Shown here one piece after another: positions 1 to 10,060 of a DNA stretch of 64,000 bases; the first letter of the stretch is position 1; each line of letters opens with the position of its first letter. Under the pieces are notes generated by a model. That model was given only the letters and a program-made list of their open reading frames with translations. It made no database searches and had not been told where the DNA came from. The translations under genes were made by a program, and so were the position numbers. Origin of the DNA: Monarcha castaneiventris obscurior (lineage: Eukaryota > Chordata > Aves > Passeriformes > Monarchidae); NCBI GenBank assembly GCA_026261815.1, contig JAMPIT010000697.1:62001-126000 (forward strand). Direction: 5' to 3'.

Positions 1-430
1 CTCAAACACATCCAGCTTTGCTCAGCATCAGAGACACCTTTCCTTGCTTGTCCCCACATGTCATCACTGCCTCCAGTGTTCTGCTCTGACTGGAACCTGG
101 GGAAACTTTGTCAGTCGTATCCCTCCATGGGACCCATTAGAACTTCAAGAAACTTTGGACTTTTCATCTGACTTTGAGTTCTTGGGAAGTTTTTTGAACA
201 AACATTCACGTTCTGAGTCTGATGTAAACAACAGCAAAGCCCTGAGAGGGTCATTAAAGTCCTTGTGCTGTGTCTGTGCTGCTGAGCTGGGCCGGGCTCC
301 TGGCACAGAGGGAGCTCCCAAGCCCTTGGACAGCAAGAAGAGCTTAGAAGAGGCAGGTCTGCCCAGGAGCAGCTCCTTTCCCAGCCCAGCAGGGCTGAGG
401 GCACTGCCTGCTGCTGCCTGGGAGGAGTGA
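1..430 (+). repeat. Partial copy of the OR upstream module
   Basis: This is the 3' part of a ~0.9-kb GC-rich module that recurs at 12700-13660 (+), 19700-20590 (-), 44290-45290 (-), 55086-55251 (+, cut) and 58480-59400 (+). Three further copies lie 1.9-2.2 kb upstream of an OR coding exon in the same orientation as that gene. The reading frames across it are not conserved between copies, so I treat it as non-coding. It may hold OR promoter or 5'-untranslated exon sequence; that is inference. Confidence 0.75.
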
Positions 431-2593
431 AGCAGACAGAGGCTTGAAGCAGCTGGAAGGACAATTCTGAGCTCATCCATGGAGAAATCTTCACCACTCC
501 TGACACAGTGAGTCTCTGGCTGCAGGGATCTTCTAAAGCTGACCCATGACACAGCTGCCAGGGCTGTAAGGATGGCTCTGCTGCAGTTTCTGGTTTGGGG
601 GAGGATGTGCTGCAGAGCGGGGCTGCCCTGGGCACCGTCAGAGGGACAGGGCAGGACGGTTCCTGCTGCCAGGGCTGGCTGCAGGCTGGGAAGGTGGGGC
701 TGCAGCCAGGGGTGCCCAGGGCTGTCCTGCAGAGCAGCTCCTGCAGCCCTGAGGGCTCTTTGCCAGGCCAGGGGATCTGCCACCTGCCAGGGGCAGCTCT
801 CAGCCTGCCTGGCAGCTCCCCATGGGCACTGGAGGGGAGCTGTGGCTGCAAGGAGTGACTCCTGCCAGGGCAGGTCCTGCTGCTGTGGAGAGGCTGCTGT
901 GGGGGCCAGGGCTGCTCAGAGCTCCAGCTCATGCCCAGCTCATTTCTGAGGGGGCTTTTCATGAGCTCATTCAGGGCAGGGGTTTCCTGCTTGAGTCTCT
1001 GCTTTCCTCAGTCTGTGCTCCCACTTGTCCCTGGCTCAGCTTGGTGGCAATGGAAACTCAGCTGATCAGGCAGAGCAGGGGCTGAGGCTCTTCAACCATC
1101 ACGCTGAGGATTCCTGGCAGCCTCAGCAAGTGCCTGCACCTCGGCAGCCTCCAGATGCATCCAGCATCACCTTTCCATGGTGCCCAGGCGTGGGGGAGCT
1201 GTTCTTTGATCCCTGCAGCCCCGAGCGGCTGCAGGGCAGAGCTGGCCCAGGGGCTGGGCTGGGCTCTGGCAGCCCTGGCAGGGACGGAGCCCGGGCCACA
1301 GGAGCAGCTCCCGGCTGGGCCAGCTCCAGCAGCAGAGCCGTGGGCAGGGAGGGAGGGAGGCAGTGCTGAGGGAAGCCCTGCTGCAGGGGACATGTGGCAG
1401 CTGCCGGGCCTGGCCTGCAGTGCAGACACTGCCCTGAGCAGCACAGCTCCGGTGTCCCCTGGCAGCCAGCACAGCCCTCAGCCCGGGGGCTCGGGGCCCT
1501 CAGTGCCCTCCTGGGCCGGCAGAGCAGCAGCACAGATGAAGGGCATCTCTGCGGCCCTGTGCCCGTTCCCTGCTGACCAGGGCCTGAGGGCCACTGTCCT
1601 GCCCTGCTGCTGCCTGCCAGGGGCTGGCCAGGGCTGGCCAGGGAAAGGCTTTTCCTCAGGGCCCGGCTCTCTCTCTCCTTGCCCTGCTCAGCTGCTCCTG
1701 CCCTTGCTGACGGGCTCTCTGGGAATGGCAGTTCCAGCTGCAGGCTCAGGCCCAGCCCTGGGGCTCCTCCTGTGCAGGCTGAGCACAGCAATGGGGTGTC
1801 CCAGCTCCCTCTGCCCAGGGAGCTCTGGGCAGGCCAGGCTGCGATGCTGCCAATGAGCCGGCTCTCCTCCAGCAGTGCCATGGACAGGAGCCTTGCTGTG
1901 TCCTCGGGATGCCATCCAAGCTGGGAGCTGCCTTCCAGGGGACACTGGGGGCCAGGAGTGTCCTTGGCCAGCAGTGGGGCTGAGACTCTGAGAAAGGCTG
2001 AGCCACTTTGCTCTGCTCTGGGTCCCTCTGCTCTCCGCTGTGTCAGGCTGATTTTCAGGGGAACACAGTGACTGCCCTCGATCTCAGAAAGGGCAGCTGA
2101 GGACAGATGGAGCACCAGAGCAGCTCCCCTCACCCTTCCCTGAGTTACAGCCAATGCTCTTGCATTGCACAGTTCTCTCTGCTCTCCCTGGGCACAGCAG
2201 GAAACCCTCTCAAAGTGCCTTTGGCCATCACCGTTCCTTAGCCCTGGCACAGGAGATGCTGCCCAGCTCCTGTGCCTCAGGAGCAGTTTGGGCTGATGAA
2301 GTCCAGCCCCAGGACTGGCCCCTGTCCCCCTGTCCCATGGCCCCAGTGCTGCAGAGCAGAGCTGACTCCTCGGTGTCCATGGGCACAGCCCCTGCTCGTC
2401 ACAGCAACGGGGCCAGATCCCAGCAGAGCTCCAGGCACGGGGCTGAGGGAAGGGCTCTGAGAAAAGGAAAATTGGGTGGCACAGAGTGGCAGGGGCAGGG
2501 CTGGGAGAAAGGGCTTGGGCATTGCTCAGGAAAGTGTCCCCTGACTTGTCACTGTCTCCTCCTTGAACAGGTGCCCGTGGCCAGAGGCAGCAA

Positions 2594-3525
2594 ATGTCCA
2601 ACAGCAGCTCCATCAGCCACTTCCTCCTGCTGGCATTGGCAGACACGCGGCAGCTGCAGCTCCTGCACTTCTGCCTCTTGCTGGGCATCTCCCTGGCTGC
2701 CCTCCTGGGCAACGGCCTCATCATCAGCGCCGTAGCCTGCGGCCAGCACCTGCACACCCCCATGTTCTTCTTCCTGCTCAACCTGGCCCTCACCGACCTG
2801 GGCTGCATCTGCACCACTGTCCCCAAAGCCATGCACAATTCCCTCTGGGGCACCAGGCACATCTCCTACTCAGCATGTGCTGCACAGCTCTTTCTGTTCG
2901 TCTATTTCTCACAGCAGAGTTTTCCCTCCTGACCATCATGTGCTACGACCGCTACGTGTCCATCTGCAAACCCCTGCACTACGGGACCCTCCTGGGCAGC
3001 AGAGCTTGTGCCCACATGGCAGCAGCTGCCTGGGCCAGTGGCTTTCTCACTGCTCTGCTGCACACAGCCAATACATTTTCCCTGCCCCTGTGCCAGGGCA
3101 ATGCCTTGGGCCAGTTCTTCTGTGAAGTCCCACACATCCTCAAGCGCTCCTGCTCACACTCCTACCTCCAGGAACTGGGACTTGTTGCAGGAGGTGCATT
3201 TCTATTATTTGGTTGTTCTGTGTTCATGGTTTTCTCCTATGTGCAGATCTTCAGGGTTGTGCTGAGGATCCCCTCTGAGCAGGGACGGCACAAAGCCTTT
3301 TCCACGTGCCTCCCTCACCTGGCCGTCGTCTCCCTGTTCCTCATCACTGCCTTTTTTGCCTACCTGAAGCCCCCCTCCATCTCGTCCCCATCCCTGGATC
3401 TGGCCCTGTCAGTTCTGTACTCGGTGGTGCCTCCAGCCCTGAACCCCCTCATCTACAGCCTGAGGAACCAGAAGCTCAAGGCTGCAGTGTGGACACTGAT
3501 GACTGGATGGTTTCAGAAACATTAA
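2594..3525 (+). pseudogene. Olfactory receptor family 14-like, one frameshift
   Basis: A seven-transmembrane OR of the bird-expanded family 14 type, which would sense odorants at olfactory neuron cilia. Reading starts at MSNSSS with an N-glycosylation site, then GN in TM1 and PMFFFL in TM2. In TM3, near 2900-2915, one base is missing relative to the three paralogues. The frame shifts and the first ORF stops at 2932, after 112 residues. The other frame carries the rest: MCYDRY, KAFSTCLPHL, NPLIYSLRN and a stop at 3525. A splice acceptor (TTGAACAG) ends at 2570, 23 bases before the ATG, as usual for single-coding-exon ORs. AATAAA lies at 3556-3561. A sequencing or assembly error is possible; otherwise it is a very young pseudogene. 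Confidence 0.9.
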
Positions 3526-3555
3526 ACTGCTGGCCAATTTCTGCAAATCACTTTC

Positions 3556-3561
3556 AATAAA
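3556..3561 (+). terminator. Poly(A) signal of the first OR
   Basis: AATAAA sits 31 bases after the OR stop codon and is followed by a T/G-rich stretch. The same position carries AATAAA in the paralogues at 16551-16556 and 62516-62521. Confidence 0.7.
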
Positions 3562-3622
3562 AGTCATCTTTGATAATTCTTGTTGGTTTGGTTCTAGGTT
3601 TTTTTTTCCTATCTTTCAGGTT

Positions 3623-4390
3623 TTAATCTTGTCCACAATGCAAGCCCACTGTTTTGTTTCTCCTTTTGTTCTCATTTTTGTTTGTGACATCCCGTACCCG
3701 GGCCCCAGGGAGGCAGCAGAGCTCCCTGTGGGATGGGTCCGGTCGGCACACGGGGCCCTCTGTTCCCCTCAGAAGGGACTCACCCACTGCCACTACCCTT
3801 CTTTTGTTGTTAATGCTAGAGGCAGTGACCTGTCTGACAGATGAAGTGTCACTGGGAGCCTCTCCGGGCTGATGATTTTCTTTGATGCCATCTGGCTGCC
3901 CCTCCTCATCCAGGGCCTCATACCTGTTCTGAAGGGGCACCTGGGTAGGTGATGGGGGTCGGGAGGAATTTTTATTAACTCCCCGAGGAGGGACCCATTT
4001 CCACTCCCCTGCATCCACCAGGTCTCCTCCTGCCTGCTGGTAGGAGGCATGGGAGTCCTCTGACTCCTGGCTGGCTTCTCTCAGGGAGGGAAGGGTGAAA
4101 CTCCACAGGTCCATCTCCCTTTCCCTTTCCCTAATACTCCTGAGTCTTCCTACTTCCTCCTTTAGCTCGGCCAGCAGAGAGAGCAGATCATTCACCTGTT
4201 GGCACCGCATGCAGGCCTCTTTTGCACCATCCCCTGGTACTCCTGGCAGGCTCAGACACTCCTTGCAGGAAGGGGTCTGGGCAGATGTGTCCTTCTTGGA
4301 GGGTTCTGCTTGGGCTGGTGCACTTTTACTGGCTACAGCTTTTGGTCGTTTGGAGACCATTGCTGAAAAAAAACCCCAAAATATAACCAA
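3623..4390 (-). mobile_element. CR1 LINE ORF1 fragment (coiled coil + start of esterase domain)
   Basis: The minus strand encodes a continuous ~245-255-residue product, probably starting at the ATG at 4360. In order it has a basic N-terminus; a Cys-rich zinc-finger-like stretch (CKECL...CMRCQQ); a Leu/Glu coiled coil (LLSLLAELKEEVGRLR); a Ser/Pro-rich linker with WKWVPP; and the start of an SGNH-type esterase (VAVGESLLRG). This is the order known for CR1-type LINE ORF1. The usual GDS nucleophile motif reads GES here: the serine is kept and the aspartate changed. The fragment ends soon after CLPGARVRDVT, so most of the esterase domain and all of ORF2 are missing. It is a dead 5' fragment that still has a long ORF. 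Confidence 0.7.
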
Positions 4391-4510
4391 ATAAAACTAA
4401 AAAAACAAAAAAAACCACCAACCAACCAACAAAAAAAAAAAAAAAGAAAAGGAAAAGTTAAAAAAAAAAAAGAACCCAACCAAAATCAAGCAAAATAAAA
4501 TAAAAACTGA
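4370..4510. repeat. A-rich low-complexity tract
   Basis: Runs of A broken by C (AAACAAAAAAAACCACC-like) lie directly beside the CR1 ORF1 fragment. On the minus strand this is a T-rich leader before the CR1 start codon. It may be a degraded poly(A) tail of a plus-strand insertion. Confidence 0.7.
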
Positions 4511-4550
4511 GGAAGCCCCTCCCTACACCGGAATGGCTGACGAGAACAGG

Positions 4551-5193
4551 CCCTGCTGAGCCAGGCCTGGGCTCAGGGCTGGGCCTTTCTGCTTCCTCCA
4601 AGCAGCCCAGGGCTTTCTCAGCATTGCAGTTCCCTGCTCACAGCCTTTGGCTCCCTGCAATCCTGGCACAGCTCAAGGATCTGCTCTCACGATTCCTTGG
4701 GGAGCCTTTGGCAGTCCCTGCCCTCAGTGGGGCCCATTGGTGCTCCAAGGGACTTGGAGTTTGGCTTCTGACTCCTTGAGCAGCTTCTTCATCCTTCTCT
4801 CAGAGCCTGAGGGTCCTGGACTCAGCCCCAAATTCACTGGTGGGGCTCCTTAAAATACAGAAAGCCCTCAGGAGCTCCTTGTCTTCCTTGAATTGTCTTC
4901 AAGTCTCCAGGGCTTGTGCAGCTGATTGGAGTCAGTTTGGAGTTCTGTTGAGGAGGGAGATTTCAAAGTGCACCTCATGATTTTTGTTCTTGATCAATGG
5001 AATACTTTTTTGTTTTCCAGTTCAGAGAAGAGGTGACAGAAGCATTCCCCAAGTGATCTTGATGCTGAATGTCTCCTTAGGAGGTCTGGGCACGGAGAAG
5101 AATGAGCCTTGCAGGCTGACCCTGTTTGGACAAGCTGCTCCTCACCCCCAACCTCAGCATGTCTGACATCGCCCACGTGGCACTGACATCCCA
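4551..5193 (+). repeat. 643-bp block duplicated at 49386-50022
   Basis: The block is almost identical to 49386-50022 in the same orientation, with small substitutions and 1-3-base indels. No coding frame is preserved in both copies. The left edges abut unrelated DNA (A-rich tract here, 37-bp satellite there), and on the right the copies diverge abruptly into AT-rich DNA here and GC-moderate DNA there. Confidence 0.85.
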
Positions 5194-5480
5194 AAATACC
5201 AAAAAATATTTGGGTTTTCCTGTATTAATAATATTTAATCAATACATGAATTCATTCTTTTTATTTCTTATTTTTAGTAACATAATTATTTTATTCTTAT
5301 TACCTTATTTTTATATTTATAATAAAAATCTGTACCTTTTTAGCAACCAACGAAAGTAATGTTCATTGGTTCTAAGTAACACAATTCCCTTCATTCATTA
5401 ATTAACCCTTCCTGGTTATTGATTTCTCCCTCTTTTTACTAATCAGCGCTTTGTTTAGAATTTCTGTCATGCTTTTGATC
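5194..5480. other. AT-rich spacer, no gene seen
   Basis: This strongly A/T-rich stretch contrasts with the GC-rich surroundings. I see no coding frame, terminal repeat or RNA gene in it. Confidence 0.6.
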
Positions 5481-5559
5481 ATCTTTTTCTCACACAGAGT
5501 CCACAGGGGTACTTCAGGTTCCACGGAGAAAATTGTGGGACACATTTGGGGCAGTTTTG

Positions 5560-5830
5560 AATCTGGGAAGGGAATTTAGGGGGAACTTGGGGGTCAGGAG
5601 GACACTTGGTGGGGTCGAGTGGGAAATGGGGGGAGCACTTAGGGATCCTGAGGTGCTGTTTGGGGTCCGGGGTAGCACTTGGGGGTCCAGGGAGGCACTT
5701 GGGGGTCAGGGAGAGGAATTTGGGGCCCTTCAGGGTCCGGGGGAGCACTTGGGGGTCCAGGGAGGCACTTGGGGGTTAGGGAGAGGAATTTGGGGCCCTT
5801 CGGGGTCCGGGGGAGGCCTTGGGGGGCTCT
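5560..5830 (+). repeat. G-rich minisatellite, 70-bp period
   Basis: Units share CACTTGGGGGTCCAGGG and GAATTTGGGGCCC. The clearest two begin at about 5681 and 5751, exactly 70 bases apart, with decayed units on either side. Many GGG and GGGGG runs on one strand make G-quadruplex formation plausible. Confidence 0.8.
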
Positions 5831-5839
5831 AACGGGGCT

Positions 5840-6930
5840 CTGAGGGCCGCGGGGCATGACGGGACTTGTAGGCGCGGGTGGAACAAACGCAATGGCGCCG
5901 CGGGGCATCATGGGAGTTGAAGGCGCAGCTGCAATGGCGCTCTCTGAGTCACGAGGCATGACGGGAGATGAAGTCCCGGCCGCAATAGCGCTCTATGGCA
6001 CCGCGGAGCATGATGGGAGCTGAAGTCCCGAAAGTTGCTGTCCGGCGGCGCTTGGGAGTCCGGGGAGCCGCTTGTGGGTGCGAGCGGCCACTTCGGGTCC
6101 TCAGGGGACACCTGCGGGGAATCCATGGGGTCGGAAAGCCCTTGGGGGCACTGGGGGAGCTGTAATGGGTCTCTTTGGGGCGCGGAACGTGACGGGAGTT
6201 GTAGGGCCGGAACTGGGTTCCGTCGGGAGTCAAACGTCGCGGGCCATGTTGGAGATGGGGGCCCGGCTGGAATGACGCGCTACGGCGCGCAGAGCGCCAC
6301 GGGAGATGAAGTTCCGGCTATAACAGAACTCTAAGGGTGCCGGGTGCGTGACGGGAGCTGTAGTCCCGAAATGGTCTCTAATGCGGCACTCCCGAGTGCC
6401 CGGGAGCCGCTCACGGCTCCGAGTGGCCGCTTCAGGTCCTCAGGGGGTGCCGGGGGGACCGTGTGGGGTCGGGGAGCGCTTGGAAGTGGTTGGAGAGCGC
6501 TGAGGCGGCTCTGTGGGGCCGCGGGGCATGACGGGAGCTGTAGGCGCGGAACTGGGTTATGAGAGGCTCAGGGGCCGCGGGGCACGATGGGAGGTAAAGT
6601 CCAAAGTGTAATGAGGCCACCGAGGGAGCGGGGCATGACGGGAGATGAAGTCCCGGCGGTGATTGGACTCCATGGGTCCCGCGGTGCATGATGGAAGCTG
6701 TAGTTCCAAAACTCATTCCAAGGGGGCATTTGGGGTCCGAGTGGCCGCTTTGGGTCCTCAGGGTGGAACCTGGGGGGAACTTACGAGGTCAGGAAGAACT
6801 TGGGAGCAACTGGGAGGCTTTAACGTGGGCGCTTTGGTGCGCGGGGCATGATGGGAGTTGTAGGCGCATAACTGGGAAATGATGGGCTCTGTGGCCGCGG
6901 GGCATGATGGGAGATGAAGGCCCGGGTGTA
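5840..6930 (+). promoter_or_regulatory. CpG-rich array of about 13 ZNF143/STAF-like motifs
   Basis: A motif close to GGCATGATGGGAGTTGTAG recurs at about 5853, 5903, 5954, 6006, 6187, 6299, 6345, 6525, 6580, 6631, 6684, 6845 and 6901. Its reverse complement (CTACAACTCCCATCATGC) resembles the known SBS motif bound by ZNF143/STAF and THAP11. The first four copies are 50-52 bp apart. Later copies sit in a longer repeat marked by GAGTGGCCGCTTYRGGTCCTCAGG at 6082, 6421 and 6739. The block is CpG-rich. No gene start is evident beside it, so a promoter role is inference; it could be a satellite that happens to carry the motif. Confidence 0.6.
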
Positions 6931-7089
6931 AGGCTCGGTGGGGCCTTTAAAATAGGAATGGATATTTCTTAGAAGCTCTTTGAACTATTTCTTCATAACT
7001 GCAGTAGGAAACCTTCCTGATGAGCTGCACCAGAGCAGAGGGAAATGAAGGCAGAGCCAGGGTTTGTCAGGACTTGCTTGATCCTAATG

Positions 7090-7730
7090 AGCCCCGTGAT
7101 GCCTTTGGTGCTGAGCCCTTGAAGCTCCGGGCCTGAGAGGAGATTGCACAAACCTTCCCAGGAGTCCAAGTCAGAGGAGAAACTCCAAGTGTCTCAAAGC
7201 ATTGATGGGACCCACTGAGGTCCATCCCCAACAGAGGCTCCTCATGGACTCCTTGGAGGAGAGAATTGGAGGCCAGGATTGAACAAACCCCTCAGAGACT
7301 CAGTGTGGAAAGGAAAATCCAAAGTACCTTAAAACCCTTGAGTATCTGGAAGCATTAACGAGCCCCACTGAGTGTCAGTGCAAAGCCTCTCAAGGGGCTC
7401 GTTAAAGTAGACAACTGAAGGCTCTGATTGCAGAAAGCTCTCAGAGACTCAGTGTCAAAAGGAAGGACTTCATTAAACCCTGACTATCTCAAAGTATTAA
7501 TGAGCCCCACTGAGTGTTGTTACTGACAGAGACTCTCAAGGGACTCATTAAAGCAGATAATTGGAGGCCATGATTGCACAAAGCTCCCAGACACTCAGAG
7601 GCAAAAGCAAAACCCAAAGTCCTTTGAGAAACCTGCAGTCCCTGGGAGCATTCAGGAGCCCCCAGGGCCATTCCTGACCAAGGCTCCCCAGGGACTCCTT
7701 CCAGCAGATCCCTGAGGCCACTGGGATGTG
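7090..7730 (+). repeat. ~150-bp tandem repeat, four diverged units
   Basis: Units share a core like GAGCCCCACTGAGTGT, a region like GGACTCATTAAAGCAGA and a region like GAGACTCAG. The cores lie at about 7209, 7362, 7503 and 7656, giving spacings of 153, 141 and 153. No coding continuity is seen. The preceding 6950-7090 holds no feature I recognise. Confidence 0.75.
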
Positions 7731-7829
7731 GGGGGATGCTGAGGGCAGGACAAGGGGGTGACAGTGCCCAGCCTTGCTGGGGCTGTGCCAGGAGGCCCCA
7801 GGGCCTCAGGACAAGGCGTCTCCTCACAG

Positions 7830-8400
7830 CCCTTGGTGCCAAAGTCGAGCAAATGAATTCTACAATCAAACTGCAACTGAGTAAAATATGTCAGGAGCCC
7901 TCCTTGACCTGGGTCCAAGCCTTCCCTGTTGCTCTGCTTCAAAGCAGAATTCAGCCGTGGGGCTCCAGCAAAATCAGCCCCTGTGAGCTGCTCTGTGGTG
8001 GGCCCTACCAAGGGCCACATTCCAGGAAACACACACGTAAAAGGAGGGGTCCATTTGAATAATTCCCTCATTTTTCTCAGTAAAACCTTACAGGATTTGC
8101 AGCGAGCAGTGGAGATCTCCAGACCGACGGGATTGGACACAGCAGGGCACGAGTTCCAAGCAGGAGATTGGGTCTGCTTGAAAGGCTGGGAACTGCTCCG
8201 CTCCAGGCAAAGGGGAAGGGACCTTTCCAAGTGCTGTTGACAACTTTTTACAATGCACAGCTCAAGGTGGCACCTCCTGGGGATCTGAAGAAATGTGGAC
8301 CAAAATTAACTCATGGTTCCCCAGCTGGACTTGGTTAAAACATCTGTTTATAATGGTCACCACAATCATTGCTGAAAGGTTTTAGCCTGCATCAGGATTC
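7830..8400 (+). mobile_element. Gammaretrovirus-like ERV relic: integrase end and TM tail
   Basis: From about 7840 the translation resembles the C-terminal part of a class I (gamma/epsilon-like) retroviral integrase: the segment after the catalytic glutamate (VEQMN) and a conserved SPCELL segment. The frame breaks at 8060, then a short tail domain follows in another frame (about 8100-8230). Around 8295-8370 a Trp-rich, hydrophobic segment resembles the end of an envelope transmembrane subunit. Everything from there back to integrase has been deleted. The remnant is stop-ridden and cannot encode a functional protein. Confidence 0.6.
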
Positions 8401-8409
8401 AGTGTTGCA

Positions 8410-8827
8410 GCTGTTGGAATGCCCTAAGCTATAAAATGAAATAGAGATGTTGAGAGACCACTGCCCATGAGGAGCTGAGTCTCAGGCAAAGGGGCACTTG
8501 ATGAGGACAGGAGAACAGCACAGCCCTGGAGAAACAGATAAAGGATGTAACTGAGGCAAAGAGAAGTCCCACAAAACACAAGCAGGATGCCAGCTCAGCT
8601 CTGCAAGGCTGACAAAGCAGAAGTTATGCAAAGCAATGATATTGCCCTTGCTGAACAAGGGGGGGTCGAGGAACCTGAAAAGGACAGCAGATGTTGAAGA
8701 CAGACCCCAAAGATCCATAGAAGGACTTTGCATGAGGGGTGCAATTCTGTAAAATAAAGTAATACATATCCATCAAGTGAGCAGGGACAGCTCATGAGTC
8801 TGTAATCAGTGTGTGATAAAAACTCTG
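8410..8827 (+). mobile_element. LTR of the gamma-like ERV, 3' end cut
   Basis: This matches the reverse complement of about 51850-52290. Shared blocks include TTATGCAAAGCAATGATATT, AATAAAG near 8754 and GTAATCAGTGTGTGATAAAA. It follows the TM tail as a 3' LTR should. It is cut at about 8827, where an unrelated beta-like gag sequence starts, so the second ERV interrupted or recombined with it. Confidence 0.6.
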
Positions 8828-9400
8828 CAGGCTCTCTCCTTACACTCTCCCGGCAAACCGATAATGACGAGGCCAGAGCTATTCTATTGCGGCAGCTTGC
8901 CTTTGTAAATGCAAATGAAGACTGCAGAAAAGCATTGTTCACAGTTCGTAACCCACACACTTGTGACATAGCAGATATGGTTAGAGCATGCCAAAATCTG
9001 GGTTCAGCCACTCATGATAGTAACTCTCTGGCCGTGACCTCAGCTGCACACTTCCGGGTTTCGGACACACGGGCGGGAGGTTGCTTTAACTGCGGTTCAA
9101 CCAATCATTTTAAAAGGGATTGCCCTCGACAAGGGGACAGGATAAAAATACCGCCTAGAGATTGTCCCCAGTGTGGAAGAAGGAAGCAGTGGGCTACTGA
9201 TTGTTGTCCGCGGTACACTGTAAAAGGGAAATCTATACAACCGGGAAACTTCCGGCTGGGGGTGAGCCCGCGCGCCCGGCAGAATCAAAGAAATGCGAGG
9301 CAAAATATTTGGCAAGCAAGCTCCTGCCTACAACCGCAGGCAGTGCCAGGTTGGACCTGGCCTCCAGAGAGTCAATAACTCTCATGACATCTTCAGTGCA
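8827..9400 (+). pseudogene. Betaretrovirus-like gag fragment (capsid end + nucleocapsid)
   Basis: The open stretch contains the end of a capsid domain (LRQLAFVNAN, in the major-homology-downstream region), then nucleocapsid zinc knuckles. The first knuckle, CFNCGSTNHFKRDC, fits CX2CX4HX4C. The second, CPQCGRRKQWATDC, has Gln where His should be, so zinc binding there is probably lost. Matrix and most of capsid are missing on the 5' side. It runs into dUTPase sequence in another frame, the usual beta-type order gag-dUTPase-protease. Confidence 0.75.
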
Positions 9401-9671
9401 CCTAGTTCCTACTGGAGTGTGGGGACCCCTTGGTAATAATATACATGCTTTGCTAATAGAGCGTTCCTCTGCCACTCAGTTGGGGCTTTTTGTGCTACCT
9501 GGAGTTATTGATTCAGATTATGAAGGTGAAATACAAATTATGCTATGGACTCCTGTGCCACCCTGCTTTATACCTGCAGGTCCATGCATTGCACAACTTA
9601 TTCCTTTTTCCAACAAAACCCCTAGTGGCAAGGGTAAACATGGCACGAGTAACTTTGGTAGCACAGGTTAG
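9330..9671 (+). pseudogene. Retroviral dUTPase domain (beta-type ERV)
   Basis: The frame covering 9201-9671 carries dUTPase features: an ERSS-type motif (ERSSATQLGL), a GVIDSDYEGEI motif with the catalytic-type aspartate, and an IPAGPCIAQL segment. In betaretroviruses this domain is fused upstream of protease and hydrolyses dUTP. The domain looks nearly full but is separated from gag and protease by frame changes. Some frame changes are natural ribosomal frameshift sites in such viruses; whether these are cannot be told here. Confidence 0.7.
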
Positions 9672-9716
9672 CCACAGGTTTTCTGGACAAGCTTCATTAC
9701 AACAACTCAGCCAACC

Positions 9717-10060
9717 TTGATATGCAGTATAGATGGTAAAAAATTTAAAGGGCTTCTTGACACTGGAGCTGATGTCTCTATTATTAAAGGCAGAGAATGG
9801 CCTAGTAACTGGCCCACAATCAGCCCTGCATCAACCCTAATTGGGGTGGGAGGAATGCAGCGCCCTAGACAAAGCGCTCACCTTCGGCTTGTCCTTGGCC
9901 CTGAAGGACAAACTGCCCAGATTGCCCCATTCATTGCCACTATACCATGTACATTATGGGGAAGAGATGTCCTGGGACAATTTGGAACCACCATACAAAT
10001 AGACTCAACCTCACCAAAAAAACCCTTTTTCATAGGGGCCATTGATCAGCAGTTCCGAAA
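9717..10060 (+). pseudogene. Retroviral aspartic protease (beta-type ERV)
   Basis: The catalytic triad LLDTGADVSII is present near residue 16 of the ORF that begins at 9717. A flap-like GVGG and the C-terminal GRDVLGQFG follow, in the normal order. The domain looks intact over ~100 residues and then runs on towards polymerase sequence. This enzyme class cleaves retroviral polyproteins as a dimer. The host element is broken on both sides, so activity in context is unlikely. Confidence 0.8.

Larger units (their letters stand above)
1..3610 (+). repeat. Segmental duplication of 58960-62570 (direct)
   Basis: The whole stretch aligns colinearly with 58960-62570 at a constant offset of 58959 bases, covering the module, ~2 kb of upstream non-coding DNA, the OR coding exon and its poly(A) region. 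Only scattered substitutions and the 1-nt deletion in the first OR separate the copies by eye, so the duplication is recent or kept alike by gene conversion. The 430-2560 interval between module and gene holds no other feature I can support. Confidence 0.9.

Noticed and set aside
1123..2862. 579-residue minus-strand frame upstream of and across the first OR
   Set aside because: It is antisense to the OR exon and its leader. The copy at 60082-61821 has a stop (near 60880). The translation is Pro/Ser/Ala-rich with no domain, as expected in GC-rich DNA.
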